A stretch of DNA of 64,000 nt from Silurus meridionalis (taxonomy: Eukaryota; Chordata; Actinopteri; Siluriformes; Siluridae). A program made the position numbers and the translations under genes. The DNA lies in NCBI RefSeq assembly GCF_014805685.1, contig NC_060886.1:23159108-23223107 (forward strand). The letters are read 5' to 3'. Below the pieces are notes generated by a model that had not been told where the DNA came from, made no database searches, and saw only the letters and a program-made list of their open reading frames with translations. Positions 23,663 through 34,330 of this stretch are shown here, one piece after another (position 1 is the first letter of the stretch; each line of letters begins with the position of its first letter).

Positions 23663-23731
23663 CTGAGGGAATGTGGTTGAGTCCGGACGGCTTGAGAAGC
23701 TCCAGAGGCTGCTCTTTACTGGGGAAGCTAT
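23663..23731 (-). CDS. Candidate internal coding exon (69 nt, unidentified protein)
   Basis: On the minus strand a pyrimidine-rich tract ends in 'CTCTCTGTCTCCTGCAG', an excellent splice acceptor (AG at 23733-23732). Exactly 69 bases follow, then 'CCCTCAG' and the donor 'GTAGGA' (GT at 23662-23661). Read with two bases completing a split first codon, the exon is fully open and gives SFPSKEQPLELLKPSGLNH then IPS. This looks like a hydrophilic, proline- and lysine-containing protein segment. The exon is symmetric (phase 1 at both ends), so it could be skipped without shifting the frame. A second frame is also open, so translation alone does not prove coding. I cannot name the protein. Partner exons were not found within the window. 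Confidence 0.42.
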
Positions 23732-24199
23732 CTGCAGGAGACAGAGAGAAGGCGTGCGTTCAGAAAGGATCAACCAGAGTACAGCTGTGTGAAGCATCAC
23801 ACCAGGAGAAACACCCAGGGAGGGCATTAAAGACACATACACTTGAAAGAAGAAAAAGCCGGGGTAAATAATAAGTGAGAGAAACGGCATTATGGAGGAG
23901 AAAAGAAAAAAAAAAATAGCCTGTTTGAAAAAGAATGAGCATTTTTGTTCACAACACTAATACTATAACACACAGGGGAATACCAACATGCACGTGAACA
24001 AATATAGAGCTCTCGCTAAGAGTCCTGATAGTCAATATCCATGCAAGAATACAAATGAATAAACAATAAACAAACAAACAACCTAAACAAAAGAATGAAC
24101 GCCTTCGTCAGGTGGATTATTTCTATTTGGGCTCGAGTCACAATTTTCCAATCTGAATAATGAAAACTAAAAATCACCAAACGATGGTGTGTATATATT

Positions 24200-24244
<45 letters not shown>

Positions 24245-25036
24245 TTTATTTCGAGTTGTGTTTTTCACTGACATTATAACAGCTATAACTTCATGCTCTC
24301 TCTCTTTACTTTTAATTCATTTGGTCATGATAATGAGAAACACGCAAACAAAAGATGATCAAAACAAATTCCAGCTTTTCTTGTTAGAAAGCACTGAGAG
24401 ACAATGGAAACTCAACACTAAACTCGCATATGCCAACTACAGAAATATCAGCATCGTAGAATCGAAGTCTGATTTGTCTGGCACCGTGAACCGCTCAGAG
24501 TCATGCTGAATCAGCACCAATCAGAACTGGAGCAAACAGATGGGGGGGGGAAAGAACCCATACAAGCATAGAAACACAACCCCACTCTTCAAACACTGCT
24601 TTCACAATAGTGTGAGCAACTCGAAATAAATAAATAAACAAACAAATAGGTAGGAACCCTGACACAGTGATGTGGCTGCCCCTCACACCTACACGCTGAG
24701 AGATCGGAGCCTGGAGCAGAAGCTTTCCAAAGCCAGGCAGGTGTTTGACTTCAGCAGAAAGCCTGAAAGGAGCATCAATTATAGTTCACACAGAGTGGGG
24801 GGTATGTGCGCATCTAGAACATCAGCAGGTTGTAAGAGGGCAAAAGTGCTCGTTCTCCAGTCGGCAGCCGTTCCAGGCACAGGGCCACAGAGGCGGCTCT
24901 ACAGGCAGAAGCTCTGAGAAGGAGGAAATACCTTCCACCCTGAGTCTCCTACACAATTGGTTCACCTCCACATGTTGGGAAAAAACATGGCCATTCATGT
25001 ATTCAGTTCCTTCATGTAATCCTGGATATAAACGAT
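23732..25036. other. Unassigned, probably intronic stretch
   Basis: It contains the listed (AC)n at 24206-24241, short A-runs (23906-23917) and a G-run (24541-24550). No exon is recognised. Confidence 0.4.
24206..24241. repeat. (AC)n microsatellite
   Basis: An AC run of about 18 units preceded by a short TA stretch. Confidence 0.95.
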
Positions 25037-25400
25037 ACGGACAGAAGTTTGTGGACATCTGATGATAAATTTGTGTGGAGATTTGTGCTCATTGAGCCAC
25101 ACGGGTGTTTAGTAAAGGCAGGTACTGATGTAGGGTGAAGAGATCTGGGGTGCAGTCAGAGTTCACATTCATCCCAAAGATCTTAAAAGGGTTGAGGTCA
25201 GAGCTCTATAGCAGGCCACTCAAGATCTTCCACTCCAACCTTCGAAACCATATCTTCATGGAGCTAATGTCGTGCACAGGAGCATCGTCACGCTGGAACC
25301 TGGTTCAAGTGAAGGGAAAACTTTAATGCTCCTGCATGATTGTGTCATTTCGACTTTCTGGAATGGTTTGGGGAAGAACCCAATACTTTGGTCCATATTG
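25037..25400 (-). mobile_element. Tc1/mariner-type relic, family A, both ends present
   Basis: The plus-strand view starts with 'AGAAGTTTGTGGACATCTG' and ends with 'CCCAATACTTTGGTCCATA', the two inverted termini. The interior is the complement of transposase-like DNA ('GGGGTGCAGTCAGAGTTCAC', 'GGGTTGAGGTCAGAGCTCT', 'GATCTTCCACTCCAACCTT', 'CACGCTGGAACC'). It is among the best preserved family A copies, about 364 bp long, but lacks any long open transposase frame. Confidence 0.88.
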
Positions 25401-25904
25401 TGTATTGAGCATTGGGTTGTAAAGGAGACCCAGAAGCATTAAAGCAAAATGATTCATTTAGTAAATAAAAAATAAATAAATAAAAGGGCGCTTCATCGCT
25501 CAAGCTCAAACCTCCAAGTGGTCTGAGCTGCTAAACCTTACAGACACATCTGGCTTCTAGTCACACGAGTGAAAACGAAACTGGTTCCAAACCATTTTTT
25601 TTTTTGCCTCTATATCCATTCATACATGGTTTGACATGGCAGTTCCACAAAGCAGGGCAGAACAAGCACCCACACATGTCCTTGTGAAGGAGAAGAAAAA
25701 ACCACAAAACAAATTCCATGAATATGCAAATTAGAAATGCCTCTAACACTACACACTCCCCACTTCGAACGGTTTACTGGTAGTGAGAGCCTGCATTTGC
25801 ATATTGCACATGATAGACACTTATATTTTATGTACAGAATAAAATGTCTTATTATTCTAACAAAATAATGCATGACAAATTATTTTGTACAATCCTCTGG
25901 AACA
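25401..25904. other. Unassigned non-coding stretch
   Basis: I see nothing nameable. A short A/T triplet run lies near 25467-25485. Confidence 0.4.
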
Positions 25905-26796
25905 GAACTCGAGTACAAAAAAAAACTTTGCCTAGTCCATTTAACTACACACAGAGCACCGTGTTTCCCCACGGACCATTATTACTGACGCACCGCCCGC
26001 TAAACTCTGGAGAGCTCTGGACAGGGGAACACACGCTGCAGAATGAGTAAACAGCGGGGGTGAGGAGAAGATTCATATGGAAGCCCGTCTCCGCCATTTT
26101 TCTTTAAGCCAGTCGTGCAGCGTGACCCCCTCTGTAGAGCCAGAAAGCTTTATACAGTGAAAATGAAATGGGCTACAATCAATAGAATCGCATGGTATCA
26201 AACTGAGCCTCCGATCCCTGGAGAGAACCCTGTCCAACAATCAGCTCCGGCGGAGACGAAACGAGACAGATGAGCAGAGGAGCCTCGTTCATACACCAAC
26301 GGCTTCAAACTTCAGGCCCACAACATGGTTACCGGTGGATGCACCAGAAATTTTGGATGTTTACAAGAAAAAAAGTCAGAATTGCGAGGGGGGAAAAAGG
26401 TCAGAGACAGGCTTCCGTAGATTCAGGCCAAAGAAAATAACAATAAAGTTTCCGAAGTTTGGGATCATTTCAAAATAAAACTAAGAAAACACTGTACAGT
26501 GCGTTTATTTCTTTATTTTGTATTTTTATGTTTGCATTTTAATGTAATATGGCAATTAAATGCACTAAATGGGTTTAGTTTTCACATATATTCTTGTATG
26601 CAATTTCAGCAATGAAATGTAAATTTTTCAAAAAAGAAAACAAATTACGTGTTTAATGATTCCTTTTTTCCTCTTGTATATTTAGTATTGATCTTTAAAA
26701 AAAAAAAAAAAAAGAGGAATTTTAATCTGATTACTCGACTAATCGAATAATCGGTAGAATACTCGATCACTACAATAATCGATAGCTGCAGCTCTG
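25905..26796 (+). mobile_element. hAT-type element copy with BED-finger remnant (family H1)
   Basis: It shares two blocks with the shorter copy at 46901-47258. One is the block around 'CCCCACGGACCATTATTACT' (28 identical bases, 25967-25994 against 47027-47054). The other is the right end 'AATCGGTAGAATACTCGAT' to 'CGATAGCTGCAGCTCTG' (about 26740-26796). A right end that reads CAGAGCTGCAGC when reversed fits hAT termini (CAGRGNTG type). Between the blocks, on the plus strand, 26448-26483 encodes VSEVWDHFKIKL. This is the typical start of the BED zinc finger of hAT transposases. The rest of the transposase is absent. The left end is eroded and no target duplication could be found. Confidence 0.7.
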
Positions 26797-27255
26797 CAAT
26801 CTACAGAACCCCATGATGATTTTATTAGTGTACAACCATAGAAAAGAAGACACCAAGTGGTCATGCACACACCTGCTATCTAGCAAAGAAATAAGAAGCT
26901 TTGGGGTGTGCTTCTAAAATAAACAAGGATCAATGTGATGCAGCCCAATGCAGTACACCTCATCAAAATGTCATCAAACTGTTGTCAAATAACAGCACTT
27001 TCTCATCTGTTTATTACAGTCCACAATACAGGTCCTTGTGTAAGATGTCAGCATAAAATTTATCAAGTTCAAGAGTGGATCAATCAAGATAAACCCATCA
27101 CTCCTATAGCCAGCACTACTGTCAGAACTGATATTATAAAAAGTTAAATCAACACTGACTGGCCAATCAGAACTGAGAATTCAACAATGCTCTGGTATAA
27201 CAATCTTCCTTAATAACAGATTGTAATGAGGTGTTCAAAAGAGGGATACAAGTAA
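26797..27255. other. Unassigned non-coding stretch
   Basis: No gene or repeat is recognised between the hAT relic and the 39-bp array. Confidence 0.4.
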
Positions 27256-27716
27256 CAAGATAACGAAGAATCCCAGCAAAAGAGAAATCCCAGAGGAGAC
27301 AATGAAGAACCCCAGCAAAAGTGGAATCCCAGTGAAGATAATGAAGAACCCCAGCAAAAGAGGAATCCCAGAGGAGACAATGAAGAACCCCAGCAAAAGT
27401 GGAATCCCAGTGGAGATATTAAAGAACCCCAGCAAAAGTGGAATCCCAGTGAAGATAATGAAGAACCCCAGCAAAAGAGGAATCCCAGTGAAGATAATGA
27501 AGAACCCCAGCAAAAGAGGAATCCCAGTGGAGATAATGGACAAACCCAGCAAAAGGGGAATCCCAGTGGAGATAATGGACAAACCCAGCAAAAGAGGAAT
27601 CCCAGTGGAGATAATGAAGAACCCCAGCAAAAGAGGAATCCCAGTGGAGAAAATGCAGGAGAACCAGCACAAAAGAGGAATCCCAATGGAGAAAATGCAG
27701 GAGAACCACAAGAAAG
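27256..27716. repeat. 39-bp minisatellite, frame-preserving
   Basis: About 12 copies of a 39-base unit made of 'AATGAAGAACCCCAGCAAAA' and 'GAGGAATCCCAGTGGAGAT', with point changes. The last two copies differ more (one has about 3 extra bases). Since 39 is a multiple of 3, no stop arises by frame drift and several frames stay open on both strands. One plus frame gives repeats of MKNPSKRGIPVEI and one minus frame gives hydrophobic repeats of GIPLLLGFFIIST. I see no start context, promoter or splice site that makes either a gene. The open frames are best explained by the repeat length. Confidence 0.93.
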
Positions 27717-28399
27717 TTCCTGGATTAAGGAACCCTGTTGGAACCACTAAAGGCACAAGTAGAGTCGTGCATCACAGGAAGAGTCAGCTCAAAGTATAAA
27801 GCGGCACGACTAGAGGCACAACTACTTTCCGTTTCTCTTTCTGCCTTTTTCCAGCAAAGCCAGACTGCAGGCATGATTAATACATGACGGAACACAAGAG
27901 GAATGAAAAATTCAAAAGTGAGCAACCCCCACCCCAGTGGAATGGGTTACTAAAGAAAGATGCCTCCATGCTCCACAGGCAGGCCTAATTTTGCTCTGAC
28001 AGAGGGAGAAATGAAAAGAAGAGCAGATGGGGGGGGTGCACGATGGAAGCTGGTTAGTTAGGTTTGTGGAGCAGGGCCTTGTTCTCAGGCTTGTCTCACT
28101 CCTTGATCTATTTCTGGATGAAGACTCCTCGAACCATAATAGCATTTTAATTAGCCCACCATGCCAGAAGATCCGTCATGCATCACTCAGTGAAAGCCTG
28201 CAACTATAATATCAGTAAAAAAACAATGTTCAGTGATCATACAGAAGCAGCGTTACACTGGAGCCACTTTAGATATACAGACTTTGTAGTCTGTGGTACT
28301 GCATTTCTGGTGAAAAAACTCAAACTCAAAAAAAAACATGAATATCTATTAAGAATTTGGGAGGCCAGTACTTACCTTCTTAGCCTACTCAAGATAAAG
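27717..28399. other. Unassigned non-coding stretch
   Basis: No gene or repeat is recognised. A G-run sits at about 28029-28036. Confidence 0.4.
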
Positions 28400-28516
28400 A
28401 TGCCACTGCTGGGCCCTTAAGCATAGGACCCCTACACATCTTCAACTCCTCAGTTGTATACATGAGATAACCGTAAGTAGCTCTGGATATGGACGTATAC
28501 CAAATGACATAAATGC
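28400..28516 (+). mobile_element. tRNA-type SINE body and tail, degenerate
   Basis: 'TGCCACTGCTGGGCCCTTAA' and then 'GTAAGTAGCTCTGGATATGG', 'CCAAATGACATAAATGC' match the order of the common teleost SINE: 'TGTTGGGCCCTTGAGC', later 'GTCGCTCTGGATAAG', 'CAAATGCCATAAATG'. The tRNA-like head is missing or beyond recognition. The fragment abuts the Tc1-like relic that starts at 28519. Confidence 0.65.
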
Positions 28517-28518
28517 AT

Positions 28519-28893
28519 ACACTGTTAGTCAAACATTATGACCACATGCCTAAGATTGTGTTTGTCCTCCTTTGGCCGTCAAAACAGTCCTGAGCATCAA
28601 CAGCATGAACTTCTTCAGCAGTTTGAGCTACAGAAGCTCGTCTGTTTGATCGGACCACACAGGCCAGCCTTCTCTCCCCACGTGCATCAATGAGCCCACG
28701 GCCGCCCAGGACCCTGTCGCCGATGCACTACTGTTCCTTCCATGGAGCACCTCTGACAGATACTGACCGCTGCAGACTGGGAACATCCCACAAGAGCTGC
28801 AGTTCTGGAGCTGCTCTGACCCAGTCGTCTAGGCGTCACAATTTGTCAAACTCGCTCAAATCTGACACGTCAACTACCGAGTACAAAATGTCG
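28519..28893 (-). mobile_element. Tc1-like relic, family C, with HTH fragment of the transposase
   Basis: The left end 'AAACATTATGACCACATGCC' fits the terminus of a teleost Tc1-like family whose members begin with 'ATTATGACCACCTGCC'. Read on the minus strand, about 28843-28770 gives RLGQSSSRTAALVGCSQSA, a helix-turn-helix typical of the N-terminal DNA-binding domain of Tc1 transposases. 'VVHRRQGPGRP' follows near 28730 and then a stop. The catalytic domain is absent, so this is a short deletion derivative. It shares no sequence with families A or B. Confidence 0.8.
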
Positions 28894-29462
28894 TTTCATA
28901 CATATTTTATTAAAGGTAAATAAATGCTACAGAATCAGAACATTTAAGAATGAAATGGGGGGGGCAACATGCACATTTCTCATGGAATGTGAAAGTGATA
29001 TTTAATGCAAATGATTAAACCCCCACCACCCACACCCACTACCCCGAGTCTCTAACAGGTTCCACACTCACTTAGCAAACAATCAGCCATTCTCCAGTGG
29101 ATCTCTGGCAGCCCATTCTTTTATAGAAACAACATCCGGGATTTCCCACAAGACCGTATTTAAGTAACAAATTTGCTTTTCCAACCTTGCAGACATGAAA
29201 CTATAGACAGCAGACAAAAAAATTCAAATCTACACTGTCCACATGCGAGATCCCCCTCCTATCTGATTCTACATACACCCATAAACTAAATCAGTCCTGA
29301 TGCGTTTTCCGAAGAATTGCTGCGACGTTATCAGAGCTGATCTTCAGCACGTGTTTTGGTGTGTTTATGGAAATAAAATCACGCTGTTTTTCATTAGAGC
29401 TGCAACACACCCTTTAAAAAATAGAATGCTGATGAATAAATACACCAGAGGACTCAACTGTG

Positions 29463-29509
<47 letters not shown>

Positions 29510-31124
29510 TGTGTGTGTGTGTGTCACTGAGATGGGAGCCGGGCAGACGGGCAGCCGGTGGCAGATGGCAGAAAGATGACACCAGAGCCTGATGGGCTGG
29601 ATAAGGAGAAGTCCTTCTGTCTGTGTGGCATCAGAACCACGGTTACACACTGGAACACATTCACAGCCAATCCCAAACAATCAACATGTAGTACGCAGTT
29701 ACTGAGCGCACAGGTGAATACACCGTCACCCATCATTGTGCAATTACAGTCAGCTCCGTCAAGGCGCTTTTGATATTTTTAGGACTTCTTGATATGTTTA
29801 GAAGCAGACAAAATGACGCATGATGGATTGTGAAAGACGACTCCAATTTAAAAAAAGAAAGAAAGAAAGAAAAACGGTCAAGATGATCCAATTATTCTTG
29901 AGCAACTCTACAAAACCAAAATCCTGCAGTTCACCTCAAATGGTACTTGCTGCAAATCAGACTGGTGCGTTTCTGCAGAATTTATGTGATCTACTAGTTA
30001 TTAAATAAAAATCACAAAAAAAACAAAGACAAAACAAGCTCTCAGTTGCCGTGACAATTAAGTGAAATTGCTACCTGAACTAGCCAAATACCCATCCAGC
30101 TTCAACTTTAGCAATTAAAGCACTGGTGCAGAAATTGAAAAAAAATCTAATAAAGTTTAGATATAGGGAGGAATTGAAGCGGTGATTTCAGACCGGGCAC
30201 ACGTTTCTTGATACTCGTCAATACATAATAACAATTTGGGGCAATAGTATTATGGAATGTTTTGTTCAGCTCTGTTTGCACTGCTGTTAAGAGCAACGAG
30301 CGGAGTGGCGTGAGTGAGCATTAAAAATGCCGTGAGCTGCATTTGTGAGAAAAGTGTAGGCCGTGACAACCAGAAGTGTGTGTGTCTTAGTGCTCAGTGC
30401 TCGCAAGAGTAAAGTGCTTAGGGCAGCCAGCTTTGTGTACTTTACTGAAGACAGCATTCTGTCAGGGTTAATTGTATGCACAAGCCAGAGTTCCTTCTCT
30501 GGATGCAATCTGTGTGCAGCGACGTACACTAGGTTTAACAAACTGCACTGAAACTGAATATGGAATCTGAGAAATAAATACACAACACACACACGCGCAT
30601 GAGTGAACAACACATTACCTATTTGTCCTTACGATCCGACACTAAAACAGAAGGATGGACAGGTTGGTTATGTTAAAGAAATGCTAGGAATAAAGACTTG
30701 GACGTGGGGCCCAAAGGTCGGCACAAAGAGAAACAGGAGATTAATTACAAATCGTTCAAATCAGTCACCACAAAGCCCTACAGTCACCTTTAACGACACA
30801 CACAGGCAACAATCCAGTTGTTTTGGTGCGTTCATAAAAATAGCTGTTCGTGATGGCAGTGAACCGGAACATGTTTACAGTGCGGTTGAAGCTTTGAAGT
30901 CGGAGACTTTATCAGCCACCCAAAGCTCCTTTTCCAAAAACATGCGATTCTGCGCCATTTCGGCCGCACACATCCCAGAGGACGTGGGAAATGACATCAG
31001 AGCTGTTAGACAGGAAAGCAAGACTAATCGTCTATATCTCTGGTAGAGAAGAAACAGGAAATGCCGAAAACTGACAAGCTGGTGGCCCTTTCATTTGCGT
31101 CCTTCAGTCTCCTGGATCGTCAAC
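28894..31124. other. Unassigned non-coding stretch
   Basis: Apart from the TG repeat at 29465-29524, I recognise no gene or element. A (GAAA)n-like run lies at about 29852-29872. The segment 30600-31046 is open for 147 codons on the plus strand but carries no motif I know. Confidence 0.4.
29465..29524. repeat. (TG)n microsatellite
   Basis: A TG tract of about 29 units with one TC interruption. Confidence 0.97.
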
Positions 31125-32232
31125 CCAGCCGTTAAGGTTGCACAAGCCAGTGCACTCTTAGTGCCGGTCCCAAGCCAGGATAAATGGGGAGGGTTGCTTT
31201 CGAAAGGGGATCCAGCGTAAAATGTGCCAAATCAAATATGTGGATCATGAACCTGAATTTCATACCAGATTTGTCATATCCCGGGTTACCAACGACCGCC
31301 ACCGGTATCGTTAGCCAACAGCATACCGGTGGAAATTGGGCTACTGGAGGGAGTATTTTGAGAAGCTGATAAAAGAGGAAAATAGAGAGAAAAGGTTGGA
31401 TGGTATGGAGATGGTGAAGCAGGAAGTGGATAGGAAGAAGTACAGAGGAAGTGAGAGCAGTGATTAAGAGGATTAAGAGTGGAAAGTCGGTAGGACCAGA
31501 TGACATACAGGTAGAAGCATAGAGATGTTTAAGAGAGATGGCAGTGTAGTTTTTAACCGGGCTGTTCAACAAGATTTTGGAAGGTGAGAGGATGCCGAGG
31601 AATGGAGAAGGAGTGTGCTGGTATCGATCTTTAAGAATAAGGGAGATGTGCAGACCTGCAGTAACTACAGGGGAACTACCGTGCAGTAGGAACGACAGAC
31701 TGGTACAAGGTGGAGGTTGGGCTGCATCAAGGATCAGCTCTGAGCCCTTTTCTGTTTGCAGTGGTTATGGACAGGTTGACGGAGGAGGTCAGACAGGAGT
31801 CTTGTTTGTGGCGAGAGTAGGGAGCAGGTTGAAAAGAGCCTGGAAAGATGGAGGTACACGCTGTAGGAATAAAAGTCAGTAGGAGTAAGACAGAATACAT
31901 GTGTGTGAATGAGAGGGAGGGCAGTGGAGTGGTGCGGTTGCAGGAAGAAGAGGTGGAGAAGGTGGAGAATTTGAAGTACCTGGGGTCAACAGTGCAAAGT
32001 AATGGACAGTGTGTTAGAGAAGTGAAGAAAAGAGTGCAGGCAGGGTGGAGTGGGTGGAGAAGAGTGGCAGAAGTGATATGTGATTGAAGGGTATCTGCAA
32101 GAGTGGAAGGGAAAGGGAGGTAAGGAAAGACATGCAGGTAGTTGGTTTAAAAGAGGCAGATGTAGGGGACAGGGGGGTATGGAGACGGATGATCCGCTGT
32201 GGCGACCCCTAATGGGCAGACGAAAGAAGATC
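31125..32232 (+). mobile_element. RTE-like LINE, internally collapsed
   Basis: The 5' part (about 31125-31350) has 'AGTGCCGGTCCCAAGCCAGG', 'AAATGTGCCAAATCAAATAT', 'ACCAACGACCGCCACCGGTA' and 'GGTGGAAATTGGGCTACTG'. This is the conserved start of an abundant teleost RTE-like (Expander-type) LINE. The 3' end 'GATCCGCTGTGGCGACCCCT' followed by 'AATGGGCAGACGAAAGAAGA' is its tail. Full elements are several kilobases long, and this copy is about 1.1 kb. The endonuclease region and much of the reverse transcriptase are gone, yet both ends remain. That points to internal deletion and not to the usual 5' truncation. The clade name is from memory of the motifs and not from a tree. Confidence 0.82.
31466..32087 (+). 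pseudogene. Broken reverse transcriptase of the RTE-like LINE
   Basis: Motif pieces lie in order but in different frames. KRIKSGKSVGPDDIQVEA then a stop (31466-31522) is the N-terminal RT motif. EWRRSVLVSIFKNKGDV then QTCSNYRG (about 31600-31672) is the motif 2 region. LHQGSALSPFLFAVVMDRL (31722-31780) is the QGS..SPxLF motif. The YADD active-site segment expected next is missing. The thumb-like part ends with EKVENLKYLGSTVQSNGQC, VREVKKRVQAGWSGWRR and VAEVICD (to 32087). It cannot encode an active enzyme. The open frames at 31577-31882 and 31848-32087 are parts of it. Confidence 0.85.
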
Positions 32233-32937
32233 CTCCTGGATCGTTTATTTACTCCACTGCTCGGATGTGCTTTATGCACAGGGGGCATCAAGCATCACAG
32301 AGGAGTGAAGGGAAGTTGCTATAAATAGAGCATGAACTGCTGATGACAGGTCTGCCTGAGGTCACCTTGCCTCGATTCTCTGAGAAGCGGCAGGGAAGAA
32401 AGAGGCCCGGCTCGAGAACTGCTTATGAATCGCATGGCAATACAGCGCTCTGTAAAACAGCCATGCTTCTGTTCTGGTCGTCTACATCAACTCTCCCTTC
32501 TGATGACGTTATTTAAAGGCTGTAAATAATTGTAAATAAGGCACAGAAAAAAAATATTTGTATGAATGAAACATGAATTTATAAATTGTGAATGCATTTA
32601 TAGTATTAATTTGGTTAATTGTCAAAAGAAAACGACCAGGCCAAGCGTTTTTCACCACCGTAAATGTCTACACAGAGCCCACTAACAATAGGACCTCCTC
32701 CCATCCAGTCCCAAACTGTGCAACCCCCTTTTATCCAGGAGGAGATACAGGGACCTTCACAATCGAACCAGCAGGTTCAGGGACAGTTTTTTTTCCCTAT
32801 AACCATTACCCTACTAAACTCTACACTATAACACCAGAACACGGATGTTTCACTGATGCATTTCTGCTCTCACTGTCATGCAGTATTGCTCTACTATGTA
32901 CATTCTGTGTTGTCTCTATATAATCATATTTATAACT
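32233..32937. other. Unassigned non-coding stretch
   Basis: No gene or repeat family is recognised. The last 11 bases are the candidate left target repeat of the following element. Confidence 0.4.
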
Positions 32938-33684
32938 AGCGTATTTTTCGGACTATAAGCCGCTACTTTTTTTCCTACGTTTTGAACCCCGCGGCTTAAA
33001 CAACGAAGCGACTAAATTATGGATTTTTCCTGGGCTTTTCCTGGTTTCACAAACTTCATGCCAAAAAACAACCCCATAACATTAGACCAATTAAATTTCC
33101 GAACGGAAACGAAAAAACGCACCTTACCTGTGTTCTGAGCTGCACGGCATCGGGAGAAAAACTTCCACCGGTGGTGATTTTTAAACGCACGACAATGCCA
33201 AAAGATAAACTCCCGAGAGAAATAATTGTGAAAGGAAGGAGGAAGACAGTGAACAATTACTTTTTTGGTAGGCTACTGTTTAGATACAAGCTGTTGTAAC
33301 GCGTTGAGTCTGGGTCATGGGAGAGCTCGCTAACTCCAGTTGCAACAGAAATCATATAAGCACAGACCGGTTTCCAAAACTCGTGCTTTTCATTTTTCTT
33401 GGCAACAGCGTTATGGGTTAGTCAAAGAAACTTAGAAATGAGCATCGGAAAATAATAAGGACATATTCCTCGGTTTTGCACACATGCAGTAATACCGGAA
33501 AAATGTGACTGCAGGCTATTCCCAAAATTCCGCTCTGCTCTTAAAGGAGCCACAACATATTTTACCTATAGACACCTGTGGCTTATAGACAGGTGCGTCT
33601 TATTTATATTTAAAATAAAAATCTTTGTAAAATTCAGTGGGTGGGGCTTATATTTGGGTGCTCTTAATAGTCCAGAAATTATGG
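32938..33684. mobile_element. Inverted-repeat DNA element (MITE-like), candidate 11-bp target repeats
   Basis: The left end 'TTTTTCGGACTATAAGCCGC' is mirrored at the right by 'TAATAGTCCAGAAATTATGG', giving imperfect terminal inverted repeats of about 20-25 bp. 'GTGGCTTATAGACAGGTGCG' and 'GGTGGGGCTTATATTTGGGT' in the right part echo the left end, as in a widespread fish repeat with a CGGACTATAAGCCGC end. Direct repeats flank it: TATTTATAACT at 32927-32937 and TATTTATAATT at 33685-33695 (10 of 11 match). I see no transposase motif in the 747 bp between. The superfamily is unknown. Confidence 0.6.
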
Positions 33685-33695
33685 TATTTATAATT

Positions 33696-34275
33696 GAGTT
33701 TTCATAACCTTTTTTTCGTACCTTTTTTTCCTAGCTAACAAGGTCATCGTTATGACAGAATCAAGTGTAATGGGGCTATAAGACAAAAATAAGAGAATAA
33801 CCAAAAGTGGTTTTATAAATAGGTTGTAATAACATACACATCCATAACTATTAACAAAAGCAGTTATCAGTCATTCATTACTGGCTAATTTCTGATCCCT
33901 AAAATAAAGTGTTACCTATTTGTTTTGTTTGTTCTAGCTCCACTTCTTCCCACTGCATTGAGCTCATACGGCGGATTCAAATGTATAAAAGCCAGATCTC
34001 ATGACAGGAACGCTGTAGTGAAAACAATGAGATGGTGAATGATGGCTAACAGATACGGTGATGGATGCCCACTCACTGTCGGACCATCCGCTATGACAGA
34101 GGAGGTTGACTGACGAGCACCATGCGCTCGCCATCTACCTGCCTCTGCCAGTGCCTTTGTGCCAAGTGCACGGTGCCGGCAGGAACCAAGTGTCTGGCAG
34201 GAAGTGTGGCAGTTGGATGTGTAGCGAGGGATGGTCATTTCTCTGCAGCCCCATTGAGAACATAGAGATTCCAAC

Positions 34276-34278
<3 letters not shown>
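33696..34278. other. Unassigned non-coding stretch
   Basis: I recognise no gene or repeat family here. Confidence 0.4.

Positions 34279-34329
<51 letters not shown>
34279..34329. repeat. (AC)n microsatellite
   Basis: An AC run of about 25 units. Confidence 0.97.

Positions 34330-34330
<1 letters not shown>

Noticed and set aside
27302..27799. Real repeat protein of 165 residues
   Set aside because: Open frames are explained by the 39-bp unit length. Competing frames are equally open, and no promoter, start context or splice site supports one of them.
30603..31046. Plus-strand open frame of 147 codons
   Set aside because: No recognisable motif or splice context. Composition is unremarkable.
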